Notes: generated from the letters alone by a model not told the origin. Counted from the first letter of the stretch, positions 35,559-47,600 are shown. The stretch: 64,000 nucleotides of DNA from Margaritifera margaritifera (GCA_029931535.1 JAQPZY010001297.1:558001-622000), one strand, 5' to 3'. Made by a program: numbers and translations.

Positions 35559-36500
35559 CAGGGTTCCCACACTCTTAAAACAAAAATTTCCAGGTATTTT
35601 CCAGATTTTTTCCTGGATGAAATTGACTTTTTCAAGGTTCTCTAATGACCATTACTGAATGGAATTAAAAATCATTTTGGCTTAGAAAATGTTCAGTTTT
35701 AAAATCAAAAACTGTTTCTATTTTGAGACTCTCCCATAAAAATCTGAATTAGACATATGACCATGTACAAAACCACATGATCTATACCTAGAAACAAGTA
35801 TAACAGTTACTATTGAAATTCATGTACATTTGTATGTAACTCATTTTAATTTACTGAGTAAAAATGTTCATTTTACTCTGCTCAACTGCATATGTTTGTA
35901 TCAGGAAAGGTTTTTAGAAAAGGGTTGTTTTAAATTTTTTTAAAAAGCTCTTAAAAATGATATACCTTTATATAAAAAGACTGGATTTTTGTAGTTTAAA
36001 TCCACTTATGCAGGTCTCAGAGTATTTTTTTTCCATGCACTCCTTGGGACAAGTGATTTGCAACAGATACTCGTCTGTGCCATCACTTTACTCAACACAG
36101 TAAACTTATTACAACACTACTTGCACTCTTACTAAAAACCCACTAGCACCCAATGCAAGCTTGATACTAGAATGGTTTTAAACCTATTGTCATCACTCTG
36201 AACGTAATATTTTCATGATCTGAACCCATTATAATACTGAGTTTGTGTCCAATGCTTGTGTGAAAAGTTAACTCAGCTTCCTCTGCGACATGTTCTGGAC
36301 TGACAAGCAGGCAAAATAGGCAAAAGTAATGGATAACTGACATATACACTTTGTTATGCAATTCTGAGCTTCTGAGCTCGTTAAGGATAGAAAATGCACG
36401 TAGTTATTCTCAAGGTACAAATCTGCATCTACTCAGCCCAGGGATGAGTAAGTAGCAAAGCTTTCCTTGGCACAGTCAATTGTTGACGGCAAGTGGTTTT
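35559..36500. mobile_element. CAGGGTTCCCAC hAT-type repeat, copy 1
   Basis: It starts CAGGGTTCCCACACTCTTAA followed by 'ccaggtattttccagatttttt'. This terminal sequence is typical of hAT non-autonomous elements in animals (from memory). It is colinear for about 900 bp with 62522-63225, including 'cttactgaatggaattaaaaa' and 'atgcaagcttgatactagaa'. The right end is not identified. Confidence 0.65.
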
Positions 36501-36876
36501 CCTGAGCCTTGTTTATGTCTGGTTGGCGCCCTAACATCTACTTTCAATGTAATTCGACTATGGACTGTATATTTAATTCAGTCTTTGTCAAGGACACCCT
36601 GTACATGAGATTCTGCACTGAAAATTACCCCAGCAGTCGGTAGATTTCTACCTATTTACCAAGGTCTGATAGTAAAATTCACCACAAAGGTGAGTTGGGG
36701 TTGTCAAAGGATACTACTGATGATAATGCTTAACACCATGTTCCCAGTGCAAACTACCAAATAATAAGCAAAGACAATACATTTTCATTAAATTTACATA
36801 TCAAAAGGGAAACTGGGGAAGATAAACTTTATTATTTTTCTCTAACATTTACCAACATCACATGTCACAGACACTA

Positions 36877-38928
36877 CAGTAAAACCTGTCTTGAGCAATC
36901 TCCGCTATGAGCAACCACCTGTCACTTATGACTACAATCATAATGCATGGATCGATTCTATTACATAAACACACTGTCATGAGCAACCACCTGCAGAAAA
37001 CAATCAGCAACCACGATTTCTTGGCAAAATATGCATTTTGACACTGCTATGAACATCCGCATCGCAAAGACAGAGATACACACCACAGACCTTTATTTAA
37101 TCCATTGTAACATTGACCGCTTATAAAGTGAAGATTGTTCTAAACAAAACCAAACAAAAACAAAAAAAAATTAGGCTGGCTACCAGTTTCATAAATTTTA
37201 CAGGTCATGCATGTAGTGTCACATGTTATCGATTATGAACCAGACTAAAGTACATGCAGATTGCTCTAAAATAAAACTGCTATGAACCACCATATCGTGA
37301 CAACAGAGACAAACTATCACTGACCTTTATTTAATCCTTTGTAACAACAACCGCTTAAAAAGTAGGACTTTTCTAAACAAAAACAAACATACACAAAAAA
37401 AATGAGGCTGGCTACCGGTTTCGTGAATTTTATAGGTCATGCAAGTAGTGTCATTTGCTATAGACTGTAAACCAGACTAAAGTACATGTCACTAACTGCC
37501 ATTGTAGTGCTCGCATACATCATTTGTCTTTGAAGTTAATCCGTAATGCCTGGAGTGAATGAGGTCTTTGTCTTTGTCTTTAATACCAGTAAGTGAGAAT
37601 CGTTTTCCGGATTTAATTGTCATTGCTAAGGGTTGTGTTGTTTGTTGCTTTTTTTGATGTTACAGTGATTAAAGCCCACACACCAAGCTGTCATCTGTTT
37701 ACCTTGATGCAGCTGGTTACACCCTTTGTTTATAAAGTTAATCCCTCAATGTCATCTGTGAATTAAGCCTTTGACTTTTGTCTCTAAATAAATTTATTCT
37801 GTTTCTGGATGAGTTAATTATGTCTTTTTATTTCATTCACTGGTGCATATACATTGTATATATATCTCATATTTCCCAAAACCTGATCAAAAGCGCTTTA
37901 GTCGTTATTACAATTGATCACTGATAATGTTAACACCTAGCATCTTAATAACAATAACAGAACCTGTAACGAAAAAGAGACAAATTCTAACACTGGAGGA
38001 AAGAATTAATTTAATTGAAAGAAGTGAAAAAGGGGAGACCAATCACAAAATAGCAGCCAGTTTAAACGTCGGTAAAACTCAAATTCAGGTTGTTATAAAA
38101 GACAAGGAGTCAATTAGAAATTAATTCATATGCTAATACATGTACATGTGATCTTCAAATATAAATGTGATTCATGTTTAACGATAGATGTATATCTTTA
38201 CTGCTATATAAAATAATTTTTGGATGAATGCATGCAATATTTAAAAACTATGAATAAAGAATGCAAGACATGTACAGTGATTGTGGCTATGTTTCCTTCT
38301 TAAACAGTGCTGAATTTTGACCTTGGAAACTGGTCTTTTTGTATAACCCTGTTATGAGAGACTGCCTGTCTTGAGACCGCTTTTTGCTTGCAGAAGGGGT
38401 GGTCTCTCAAGACAAGTTTTACTGTATCATTTACCAACATCATTTCGCAGACAATGTGTTGGTACAGTGTATTGCTAGACTGGTCTTCAAATCTTCCACA
38501 AAAGAACAGATACAGTAAAACTTGTCTCGCAGAAATAGCCAAGGTAATCCCGAATAAACAATCTATAGACTGATTTACAATTTATAACATATGACACTAT
38601 ATGCATGACCTGTAGTATTTAAGAAAACGGTAACCTTTTTATTTTGTTTTTGTTTTTGATTTTGTTCATAAGTCTCTACTTTTTAAGCAGTCATGGTTAC
38701 AAAGAATTAAATAAAGGTCAGCGGTGTTTATCTGCTTTTGTGATGCGGTCGTTCATAGCAGTGTCAAAATGCATACTTTGCCAAGAAATAGTGGTCGTTG
38801 GTCATGTTCTGCAGGTTGTTGCTCACGACAGTGCAATTATATAATAAAATCAATCCATGCATCACGATTGTGGTCTTAAATGACAGGTAGTCGCTCATAG
38901 CAGAGGTCGCTCAAGACAGGTTTTACTG
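36877..38928 (+). mobile_element. pogo/Tigger element with long inverted ends
   Basis: CAGTAAAACCTGTCTTGAGC at the left and its inverse GCTCAAGACAGGTTTTACTG at the right are flanked by TA on both sides (36875-36876, 38929-38930), the Tc1/mariner-pogo target. Inverted similarity extends inwards about 300 bp (GTCATGAGCAACCACCTGCA against GCAGGTTGTTGCTCACGACA). A roughly 225-bp segment of the left arm is tandemly duplicated (37035-37255 and 37265-37490). Two further TIR-like ends lie inside, near 38400-38430 and 38512-38535. Confidence 0.8.
37927..38124 (+). pseudogene. pogo/Tigger transposase N-terminal HTH remnant
   Basis: 65 codons: KKRQILTLEERINLIERSEK then GETNHKIAASLNVGKTQIQV. This is the first helix-turn-helix (CENP-B N-type, 'LSIEEKLKILDELEKGES') of pogo transposases. 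The DDE domain is absent; the frame stops at 38124 and the rest of the element is non-coding, so the copy cannot encode its own transposase. Confidence 0.75.
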
Positions 38929-39233
38929 TACCGATATGGAGCGGACTATGGGGTAAACAGTTAACTTGACCAATCTGATCACCTGAGCACTTGGATTAAT
39001 TATCCAAATATGTTTAAGGATTCATTCAGCAATTGCATCTCAACTGACTGAAGAATTCCGCAACCTCCGAATATTCTGGTAAGAACTAAATGAATTTAAC
39101 TCAGTTATGACTCAATTACATATTTTTTCTCTCATCAAGTGGAGGCTGAAAACTCCCAGTTCCTCTCCCCCCCCCCCCCACAGGCAAGTATATACAGTAG
39201 TCTCATATTCTGCTCTCCAAAAAAGGTACTTAC

Positions 39234-39293
39234 CCACACTGTGCTATGTTTTTCATAACCAGTATTCCACCAATGATCCCCATTCTCTTGTAT
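39234..39293 (-). CDS. FANCD2: FANCD2 exon F (60 nt, phase 2/2)
   Basis: Acceptor ATTTTCAG, donor TGTGG/GTAAGT. The first base completes the AA-A lysine codon left by exon E, then the frame reads YKRMGIIGGILVMKNIAQC. Human has YKLIGIIGAVTMAGIMA at this point. A palindromic MITE starts only about 33 bp upstream of the acceptor (39326), within the range where the branch point would be expected. Confidence 0.93.
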
Positions 39294-39325
39294 CTGAAAA
39301 TACCAGGTAATACATTTAGTAGAAG

Positions 39326-39543
39326 TTACCATATATATATACTTGCTTGTAAGTTGAGTCCAACTGTAAAATGCACAGACCTTGATCTGGTGTTGCATAA
39401 TGCACCAGCAAATCTAGGTCTATGCAGCTTGTTAGGAGTAATAAATAGAATATAGACCTTTATCTGCTGGTGCATTATGCAACAGCAATATCAAGGTCTG
39501 TTTTTTGCAGTTGAACTCAACTTATAAGTGAGTATATACGGTA
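39326..39543. mobile_element. Palindromic MITE, copy 5
   Basis: Starts TTACCATATATATATACTTG and ends GTGAGTATATACGGTA, with the family's GCATTATGC and inverted GACCTTGATCT / ATCAAGGTCT arms. It lies immediately upstream of the exon F acceptor. Confidence 0.82.
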
Positions 39544-40035
39544 TGTCACTTTATGAGGTTATAGCATTAGATAACTTGGAACTTGACACAAAATATTCAG
39601 AATACAGACTCGTGTAATTTTTATATAAGACTTGGAGCAGAGGAACATGCAGAATAAGGACAAGTGTGGCTTCAAGAATATTTAATTTCATTTAAAAGTT
39701 AACAACAGGTTTTGATTTCAAGCATGTTCTAAATAATAAAAGCATGTTTCATTAAAACCAGACTGGTTTCCACTAACATATCCAGATTTTTAAATCTCTC
39801 TAGATGTAAACATAGAGTACAACCAAAATTCTGCAGATTACACCTACTGCAGTCATGGTGCTGCCATAAACTGAATTTAATCACTCCTTTTATTCTAACA
39901 TAAATGTACAGTCAAATCTGTCACTAGCAGCAACCCATGGAAAAAGGACAAACTGGACTTTGTACAAAGGTGACATCTGAATCCAGGGTCACTTTTCAAA
40001 CTTGGTTTTTGAACAAATTCCATGCAACTAATACA

Positions 40036-40085
<50 letters not shown>

Positions 40086-40962
40086 GCTATCAACAGATTT
40101 ACTTTAGTATTCAACAAAATTATAAAATACATTATGTTGTTCTCTCACAAAATTATGTTCCACACAAGATTACTGTATCCTACTCACTGGAATCCATCCT
40201 ATAAATTAAATCAACAATGATTCCTAAAAAAAAAATAATAACTGATCTTAGTTTCTTTTGTGCACTATGATAAAACACTAATGCAATTACTAATTGACAG
40301 CTTACATATGACTGTGAAATAGAGGACTGACCCTTTGTTCTGACAACTTTTATAATTAGGTTTAAAAACTGCTGTTCGCACTTCAAACAATATCTGGATT
40401 AGCAAGTTGTTTAACTCTGCAAGATCAAAGACAGTCAGCTTATATGAGGCCTGTGATGAAAAGGGAATAAATAGAAGCTTAATGTAACCATTGTGAGTAA
40501 CACATGAACTGAAACTTTGCCTGTCTTAACAGGACCTTTATCCTAATGAAAAAGGGATGTAAGTTGTAACTTGTACCTCTCCTCAAAGATGAACCTATTT
40601 CATCAAAAATAGATTGAAAGTACCAACCATTTAATCTGGGTGCGGGGGACCAAGGATTTTCTTTACAATGATGATATTTGCTTTTCTTTTATCTGAGGAT
40701 AATGTTTTTTCCAACTATTTGGGGGCTGGAAATTAAAATAATTTTTTAAAAAATCACAGGCCACTCCCCCCCTCCATTAAACAGTTGTTCACTAACGATA
40801 AATACCACCTAGCTTTCAAATTTGACATATGGACACTTTGAGTTACATTGATGGTGCACAGTGAGTTCAAGTGAGATAAGAAATGTTTACACCTTGATTC
40901 ACATTATATGCTTTAATCTAAAAAATGCCTTCCTCATAAAGCAAAAGTTTAATCTGAATAAA
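39544..40962. other. Intron E-F, unassigned part
   Basis: An (ATT)n microsatellite at 40034-40084 and a poly-C run in 'ccactcccccccctcc' near 40765. No coding or element recognised. Confidence 0.45.
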
Positions 40963-41137
40963 TAGAGTGATCACTGTCAATACACTCCAGTGACAGATAG
41001 AGTGATCACTGTCAATACACTCCAGTGACAGATAGAGTGATCACTGTCAATACACTCCAGTGACAGATAGAGTGATCACTGTCAATACACTCCAGTGACA
41101 GATAGAGTGATCACTGTCAATACACTCCAGTGACAGA
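40963..41137. repeat. 35-bp tandem array, 5 copies
   Basis: Unit GATAGAGTGATCACTGTCAA TACACTCCAGTGACA, identical in all copies, indicating very recent expansion or homogenisation. Confidence 0.95.
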
Positions 41138-41287
41138 TTTAACTAGTGAAAAACATTTATATTTGGTTAGAAAACACCTAGCCAATGACTGCGGAAAGCA
41201 TGTGACCATTATATACATGACTTTTATATAGGAAATTTGCTTAGGAAAATTAGAATGGCCATTGAGTGCAGATGACTGTTATATAAA

Positions 41288-41405
41288 GGTAACAGCTTGG
41301 ACAGGTTTGACTGTACTTATAATAACAGCTTGGACAGGTTTGACTGTACTTGTTATAATAACAGCTTGGACAGGTTTGACTGTACTTGTTATAATAACAG
41401 CTTCA
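41288..41405. repeat. About 36-bp tandem array, 3 copies
   Basis: Unit AACAGCTTGGACAGGTTTGA CTGTACTTGTTATAAT; the first copy lacks a few bases. Confidence 0.9.
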
Positions 41406-41534
41406 GTGGTAAAAAAAAATAACAGAAAATAATAGATTTTAAACCCAGTTTTAGATTTGCTGTAGTTAAACCTGCCCCAAGTGAATCAAGTAACTCTGAA
41501 TGATTTTTTGGTTTAATTTGGTGTTTTACATCAA

Positions 41535-41685
41535 TTAACTTATTTAGTGCCAAGGTAATTGAAGTAAAGTGCCTTACCCAAGGACACACCATGGTAGCCA
41601 ACCCGGACTGATCCAATGGTAGGATTCAAACCCACACCCTCTTGGTAATGAGTATGACACACTACAACTGAGCCACTACAGCTCT
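41535..41685 (-). mobile_element. tRNA-derived SINE
   Basis: On the minus strand: a TGGCTCAGTTGTAG A-box-like segment (about 41662-41677), then GGGTTTGAATCC as B-box (about 41622-41634), then a conserved body GTGTCCTTGGGTAAGGCACTT. This head-body arrangement is that of animal tRNA-derived SINEs; the TTGGGNAAGGCAC body is widespread in marine animals (from memory). The tail lies toward lower coordinates. A 75-codon open frame over it is a shadow. Confidence 0.65.
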
Positions 41686-41931
41686 GAAAACTTCGAATGA
41701 AGCAATAATAGCAAAAAAGAAAATGTACGAATATGGCTGACATCGCAAAATCTCATGCAATAATCAAGCCAGGATTGACATGACTTTGTACAAATCAATA
41801 ACCAAATATGGTCAGTACACAAAAGAGATAAGATTTCTTTCCAGTCTGCATCAGATCAAGGAGAGATAAGTGTGCATAAAGTAGATCCTTTTTGGCATTT
41901 TCAAAATGTTCAATCTAACAACCCACCAAAT

Positions 41932-42706
41932 ATCTTTGCATAAATGTTAAATCTAACAGAACCAACCAAATATCTTCGCATAAATGTTAAATCTAACAGA
42001 ACCAACCAAATATCTTCACATAAATGTTAAATCTAACAGAACCCACTAAATATCTTCACATAAATGTTAAATCTAACAGAACCCACTAAATATCTTCACA
42101 TAAATGTTAAATCTAACAGAACCCACTAAATATCTTCGCATAATTGTAAAATCTAACAGAACCCACCAAATATCTTCACAAAAATGTTAAATCTAACAGA
42201 ACCCACCAAATATCTTCGCATAAATGTTAAATCTAACAGAATATCTTCACATAAATGTTAAATCTAACAGAACCCACTAAATATCTTCACATAAATGTTA
42301 AATCTAACAGAACCCACTAAATATCTTCACATAAATGTTAAATCTAACAGAACCCACTAAATGTCTTCGTATAATTGTAAAATCTAACAGAACCCACCAA
42401 ATATCTTCACAAAAATGTTAAATCTAACAGAACCCACCAAATATCTTCGCATAAATGTTAAATCTAACAGAACCCACCAAATATCTTCGCATAAATGTTA
42501 AATCTAACAGAACCCACCAAATATCTTCGCATAAATGTTAAATCTAACAGAACCCACCAAATATCTTCGCATAAATGTTAAATCTAACAGAACCCACCAA
42601 ATATCTTCGCATAAATGTTAAATCTAACAGAACCCACCAAATATCTTCGCATAAATGTTAAATCTAACAGAACCCACCAAATATCTTCACATAAATGTTA
42701 AATCAA
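41932..42706. repeat. 40-bp tandem array, about 19 copies
   Basis: Unit ATAAATGTTAAATCTAACAG AACCCACCAAATATCTTCGC with variants CACTAAAT and TTCACA. One copy (42240) is shortened. Blocks of variants repeat about 235-240 bp apart, a sign of multi-unit duplication. Confidence 0.95.
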
Positions 42707-42711
42707 GTATA

Positions 42712-44735
42712 TACAGCTCTCCCTCATTATAATGCAGTAGCTCGGGTTATGTTATGTACAGAAGCACATAAACTGCTAATGTTATGTACAGAAGCACATA
42801 AACTGTTAATGTTATCTACAGAAGCACATAAACTGTTAATGTTACATACAGAAGCACATAAACTGCTAATGTTACATACAGAAGCACATAAACTGCTAAT
42901 GTTATGTACAGAAGCACATAAACTGCTAATGTTATGTACAGAAGCACATAAACTGCTAATGTTATGTACAGAAGCACATAAACTGCTAATGTTATGTACA
43001 GAAGCACATAAACTGCTAATGTTACGTACAGAAGCACATAAACTGCTAATGTTATCTACAGAAGCACATAAACTGCTAATGTTATGTACAGAAGCACATA
43101 AACTGCTAATGTTACGCACAGAAGCACATAAACTGCTAATGTTATGTACAGAAGCACATAAACTGCTAATGTTATGTACAGAAGCACATAAACTGCTAAT
43201 GTTATGTACAGAAGCACATAAACTGCTAATTTTATCTACAGAAGCACATAAACTGCTAATGTTATGTACAGAAGCACATAAACTGCTAATGTTATGTACA
43301 GAAGCACATAAACTGCTAATGTTATGTACAGAAGCACATAAACTGTTAATGTTATCTACAGAAGCACATAAACTGTTAATGTTACATACAGAAGCACATA
43401 AACTGCTAATGTTACATACAGAAGCACATAAACTGCTAATGTTATGTACAGAAGCACATAAACTGCTAATGTTATGTACAGAAGCACATAAACTGCTAAT
43501 GTTATGTACAGAAGCACATAAACTGCTAATGTTATGTACAGAAGCACATAAACTGCTAATGTTACGTACAGAAGCACATAAACTGCTAATGTTATCTACA
43601 GAAGCACATAAACTGCTAATGTTATGTACAGAAGCACATAAACTGCTAATGTTACGCACAGAAGCACATAAACTGCTAATGTTATGTACAGAAGCACATA
43701 AACTGCTAATGTTATGTACAGAAGCACATAAACTGCTAATGTTATGTACAGAAGCACATAAACTGCTAATTTTATCTACAGAAGCACATAAACTGCTAAT
43801 TTTATCTACAGAAGCACATAAACTGCTAATGTTATGTACAGAAGCACATAAACTGCTAATGTTATGTACAGAAGCACATAAAATGCTAATGTTACATAAA
43901 CTGTTAATGTTATGTACAGAAGCACATAAACTGCTAATGTTACATACAGAAGCACATAAACTGCTAATGTTACGTACAGAAGCACATAAACTGCTAATGT
44001 TATGTACAGAAGCACATAAACTGCTAATGTTATGTACAGAAGCACATAAACTGCTAATGTTATGTACAGAAGCACATAAACTGCTAATGTTATGTACAGA
44101 AGCACATAAACTGCTAATTTTATCTACAGAAGCACATAAACTGCTAATTTTATCTACAGAAGCACATAAACTGCTAATGTTATGTACAGAAGCACATAAA
44201 CTGCTAATGTTATGTACAGAAGCACATAAAATGCTAATGTTACATAAACTGTTAATGTTATGTACAGAAGCACATAAACTGCTAATGTTACATACAGAAG
44301 CACATAAACTGCTAATGTTACATACAGAAGCACATAAACTGCTAATGTTATGTACAGAAGCACATAAACTGCTAATGTTATGTACAGAAGCACATAAACT
44401 GCTAATGTTATCTACAGAAGCACATAAACTGCTAATGTTATGTACAGAAGCACATAAACTGCTAATGTTACGTACAGAAGCACATAAACTGCTAATGTTA
44501 CGTACAGAAGCACATAAACTGTTAATGTTATCTACAGAAGCACATAAACTGTTAATGTTATGTACAGAAGCACATAAACTGCTAATGTTATGTACAGAAG
44601 CACATAAACTGCTAATGTTATGTACAGAAGCACATAAACTGCTAATGTTATGTACAGAAGTACATAAACTGCTAATGTTATCTACAGAAGCACATTATAG
44701 TGAGAACTGCATTATATACCCAACTTTTTCACTTT
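42712..44735. repeat. 30-bp tandem array with higher-order repeats, inside a MITE-like frame
   Basis: Unit GTTATGTACAGAAGCACATA AACTGCTAAT, about 65 copies. Variant units (TTTATCTACA, GTTACGCACA, the GTTATCTACA/GTTACATACA pair) recur exactly 540 bp apart (18 units) in the left part. A truncated-unit marker (AAATGCTAATGTTACATAAA) recurs 348 bp apart at 43881 and 44229. The flanks CAGCTCTCCCTCATTATAATG and CATTATAGTGAGAACTGC resemble Tigger-type MITE ends. The 681-codon frame through it is not a gene. Confidence 0.93.
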
Positions 44736-44984
44736 ACTGAGGTAATGTAATGTAGGGTACTGACCCAAATTACATAATATGTGTCACAGAAACAAATAGG
44801 GACAAGCCTTTGTGTAAGATAGAGAAAAAAAAAGAATTAGACATTAACAAATAACGAGCTATGTCGTTATTATTTGTCACAGTTTATATTACAAAAATCT
44901 TGGAGTACCTTTCATTGCTTAAACAAGTATAATAAAAAATTAGCATATTGAGTGCAATGTATGTTTATTTCTAAAGTGTATGTC

Positions 44985-45550
44985 AATGTGGTCATGTAGG
45001 GACATTTACTCATCTTAAATGAAATATTAATTGTTGTTCCAAATTTTAATACTAATATAGTTTAACCAAAGTCTATTTAATCCTGATTATGGAATGCTCT
45101 GCACCTTAACAGTCATTAAGAAACTTCCAGATGAAAATTATTAATTGCTATGGACTTTTATGAATGTGGCCAGGTACTAAAATGGGTCAAGAAAAAAGCA
45201 CGTCTGATCTATTGCCACAATATAGGGTAGTATGCATTTTGTTTTCAACATGCGTAGCTTTCATTGTGACATCACAGAACACGCATTCAATCCGGTTTAT
45301 ACTGGATCACACCTTTAGTTTGACCTTGTCCAAAAATGTCCATGTACTTTAACATTGAGTTTTGCCATATGTGTTTCTCGGGGCGTGTAAATAATGACCT
45401 TCCAAAGGAATATGGATGTATGTGGATCCAAATAAAGTGAATAATTGCAATTTAAAGGTATGTGTAATCAAATTCTAAAAAAACAACACCCGTTACTGAA
45501 ATAGTCAGTAGTGAACGCATACATGACCTGTATGACTTTTACTGTACTTC
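44985..45550. repeat. Dispersed repeat R-A, copy 2
   Basis: Colinear with 11715-12259; here it is not interrupted by piggyBac and continues past the point of that insertion with TGTACTTCACAATGC. Lies just beyond the 3' end of the LINE. Confidence 0.7.
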
Positions 45551-45599
45551 ACAATGCAGATAAAAACTTATTCTCTAAAGGATGCACAAAGAGAAATTT

Positions 45600-47370
45600 A
45601 GGTATATACAGTTCACGATTCAATTCAAAAGCTCTACATTAACATACAAACTGGTATTCCATTTCAATATCAAAGAGACATTCTTTCACGGTATGGAGTA
45701 CCCATATTGATTCTAACATTCCGATAAATGCCTTAAGCTTGCAAAATAAACTAAGGTACGATGAGTTTTCTATGATATCAAGATATAGTTCTTGACTAAA
45801 GCCTACCTTAATTAATTTGTAGACTTTTTAATCTATCCAATTCATTTTTTTTTTTGCATTCTAAGGTTTGTATGTCAATATCAATACATCTTTGCTTGAA
45901 TAATTTCATAAATATAAGTTCATCTCCTACGCCTTGGTTGCACCAAGCCATTCCAAAACCATAAGAAATGAGTAGATATTTGATTTCATGAGCCTATACC
46001 ATACAACTTGACAAGTGCAACAGTTGTAGCTAAATATTAAAACAGATTCTAGGAAGTCTACTGTTGGACATTTTGAGTATTTTCAACCAGTATTATATTT
46101 ACTACATAATGTAGGCTGATTGAAGACTGTTTCTCCTTAATTCACCCATTACGAAACTGTTTGCAGTAGATTTTGTAAGTTTAAATATATATTTACAGTA
46201 GTTTGTATGTACTCTCTCTCAATATCAGATGCATTACAAAAACCCCAAATTTCAGCTCCATAGGACAGGTAGTATCTTAGTATCAAAAATTTTAAACAGT
46301 ACGTCTATTGATAATTTTTCAAACCTGAGCAACTTGCCTTTGACTGAGAATAATACCTTAGATGCTTATTCAGATAAGACTGTTTGGCATTTATATCAAA
46401 CATCACGTGAAGATAATACCAGCAATAGATATTTATAATATGAAGCCACTATTAATTTGTGATTCCCAAAAAAACATTTTTCAAGCTTCTGTATGTAGCC
46501 TCCTTTGCGGAGAACCACAACATTTGTTTTGCCCAATTGACTCTTTAATCCAATTTATCATAATAAGATTCAAGTCGATTAGGGAAGGGCTGCATCTTAA
46601 CTTGTGTTTCAGCAAATATAACTAGATCATCAGCATATAACAAAACAAACAGTTGTGATACACCATTAATGTCTTACACCATAACTGTCATTGGACAATG
46701 CACTCTGAATGTCATATAAAAATAAGGTAAAAACTAATGGTGACATAATGCAATGTTGATGTACACCAAAAAGACAATGGAAGGCATCTATCTATCCGTA
46801 TGTGGTCCTATCATAAGCTTTTATATCCATATATATTGCTTTAAGCATATTTAACATTGTACAACTAATTTTAAGTTTTTGAAATTTATGACATAAAGCT
46901 TCTCTATTTATTCTATCAAATGCCTTCTCAGAATTTATGAATGTACAATAGAATCTGCAATTACATTTTCAAAGATATTTCAATATGTGTGTGTAAGACA
47001 AATATATTATCTAGTACTCTATTCTTTCCTAAAATCCACTTGTTCATCACAAAATAAATTTTTTTTTTGTTCAAACCATTCTGTAATCTTTTTATTGATG
47101 TGAAGACCTTACTTAGTATGGGTAGCAGACTAATCCCTCTATAATTATTTGCGCTATCTCTGTCCCATTTTTTTATGCAAGGGTGTAATTATTGCTGTAC
47201 ACCAATCCTTAGGGAAGTAGGAGGCTTGTAACATTGCATTAAACAGACGAGTCAACAAAGGTGTAAGACAATATTCGACTGCTTTAACAAATTCAGAAAC
47301 TAAACAATCAATACCTGCTGCTTTCCCAAACTTTAAGCAATGAATAGCTGCTCTTGCCTCGTCTTATTTG
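45600..47370 (-). pseudogene. LINE ORF2 reverse transcriptase and C-terminal part, decayed
   Basis: Readings on minus: DEARAAIHCLKFGKAAGIDC, SEFVKAVEYCLTPLLTRLFN, SYFPKDWCTAIITPLHKK (RT fingers), EKAFDRINREALCHKFQKLK (the AFD block), then a degraded YADD block as LDDLVIFAETQV followed by LNRLESYYDKLD-type thumb sequence. The first residue of the YADD box is lost. Toward 45860 YGFGMAWCNQGVGDELIFIK and LFKQRCIDIDIQTLE match the C-terminal region of bivalve LINEs as I recall it. Several stops. Confidence 0.72.
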
Positions 47371-47600
47371 ATTTCACTATGTAGTGTTCATCTTCTTGAA
47401 TTTCACTATGTAGTGTTCATCTTCTTGGATTTCACTATCTAGTGTTCATCTTCTTGGATTTCACTATGTAGTATTCATCTTCTTTGATTTCACTATCTAG
47501 TGTTCATCTTGGATTTCACTATCTAGTGTTCATCTTCTTTGATTTCACTATCTAGTGTTCATCTTCTTTGATTTCACTATCTAGTATTCATCTTCAATAT
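47370..47600. repeat. 29-30-bp minisatellite at the start of the LINE RT domain, about 8 copies
   Basis: Unit TTTGATTTCACTATCTAGTG TTCATCTTC. On the minus strand each copy encodes SEIKEDEH in one frame. This is the segment that directly precedes DEARAAIHCLK, so the array is an expansion of element coding sequence. Confidence 0.88.

Noticed and set aside
42695..44740. 681-codon open frame on plus
   Set aside because: Made entirely of a 30-bp tandem repeat with all indels in multiples of three; long frames are also open on the other strand. No coding signature.
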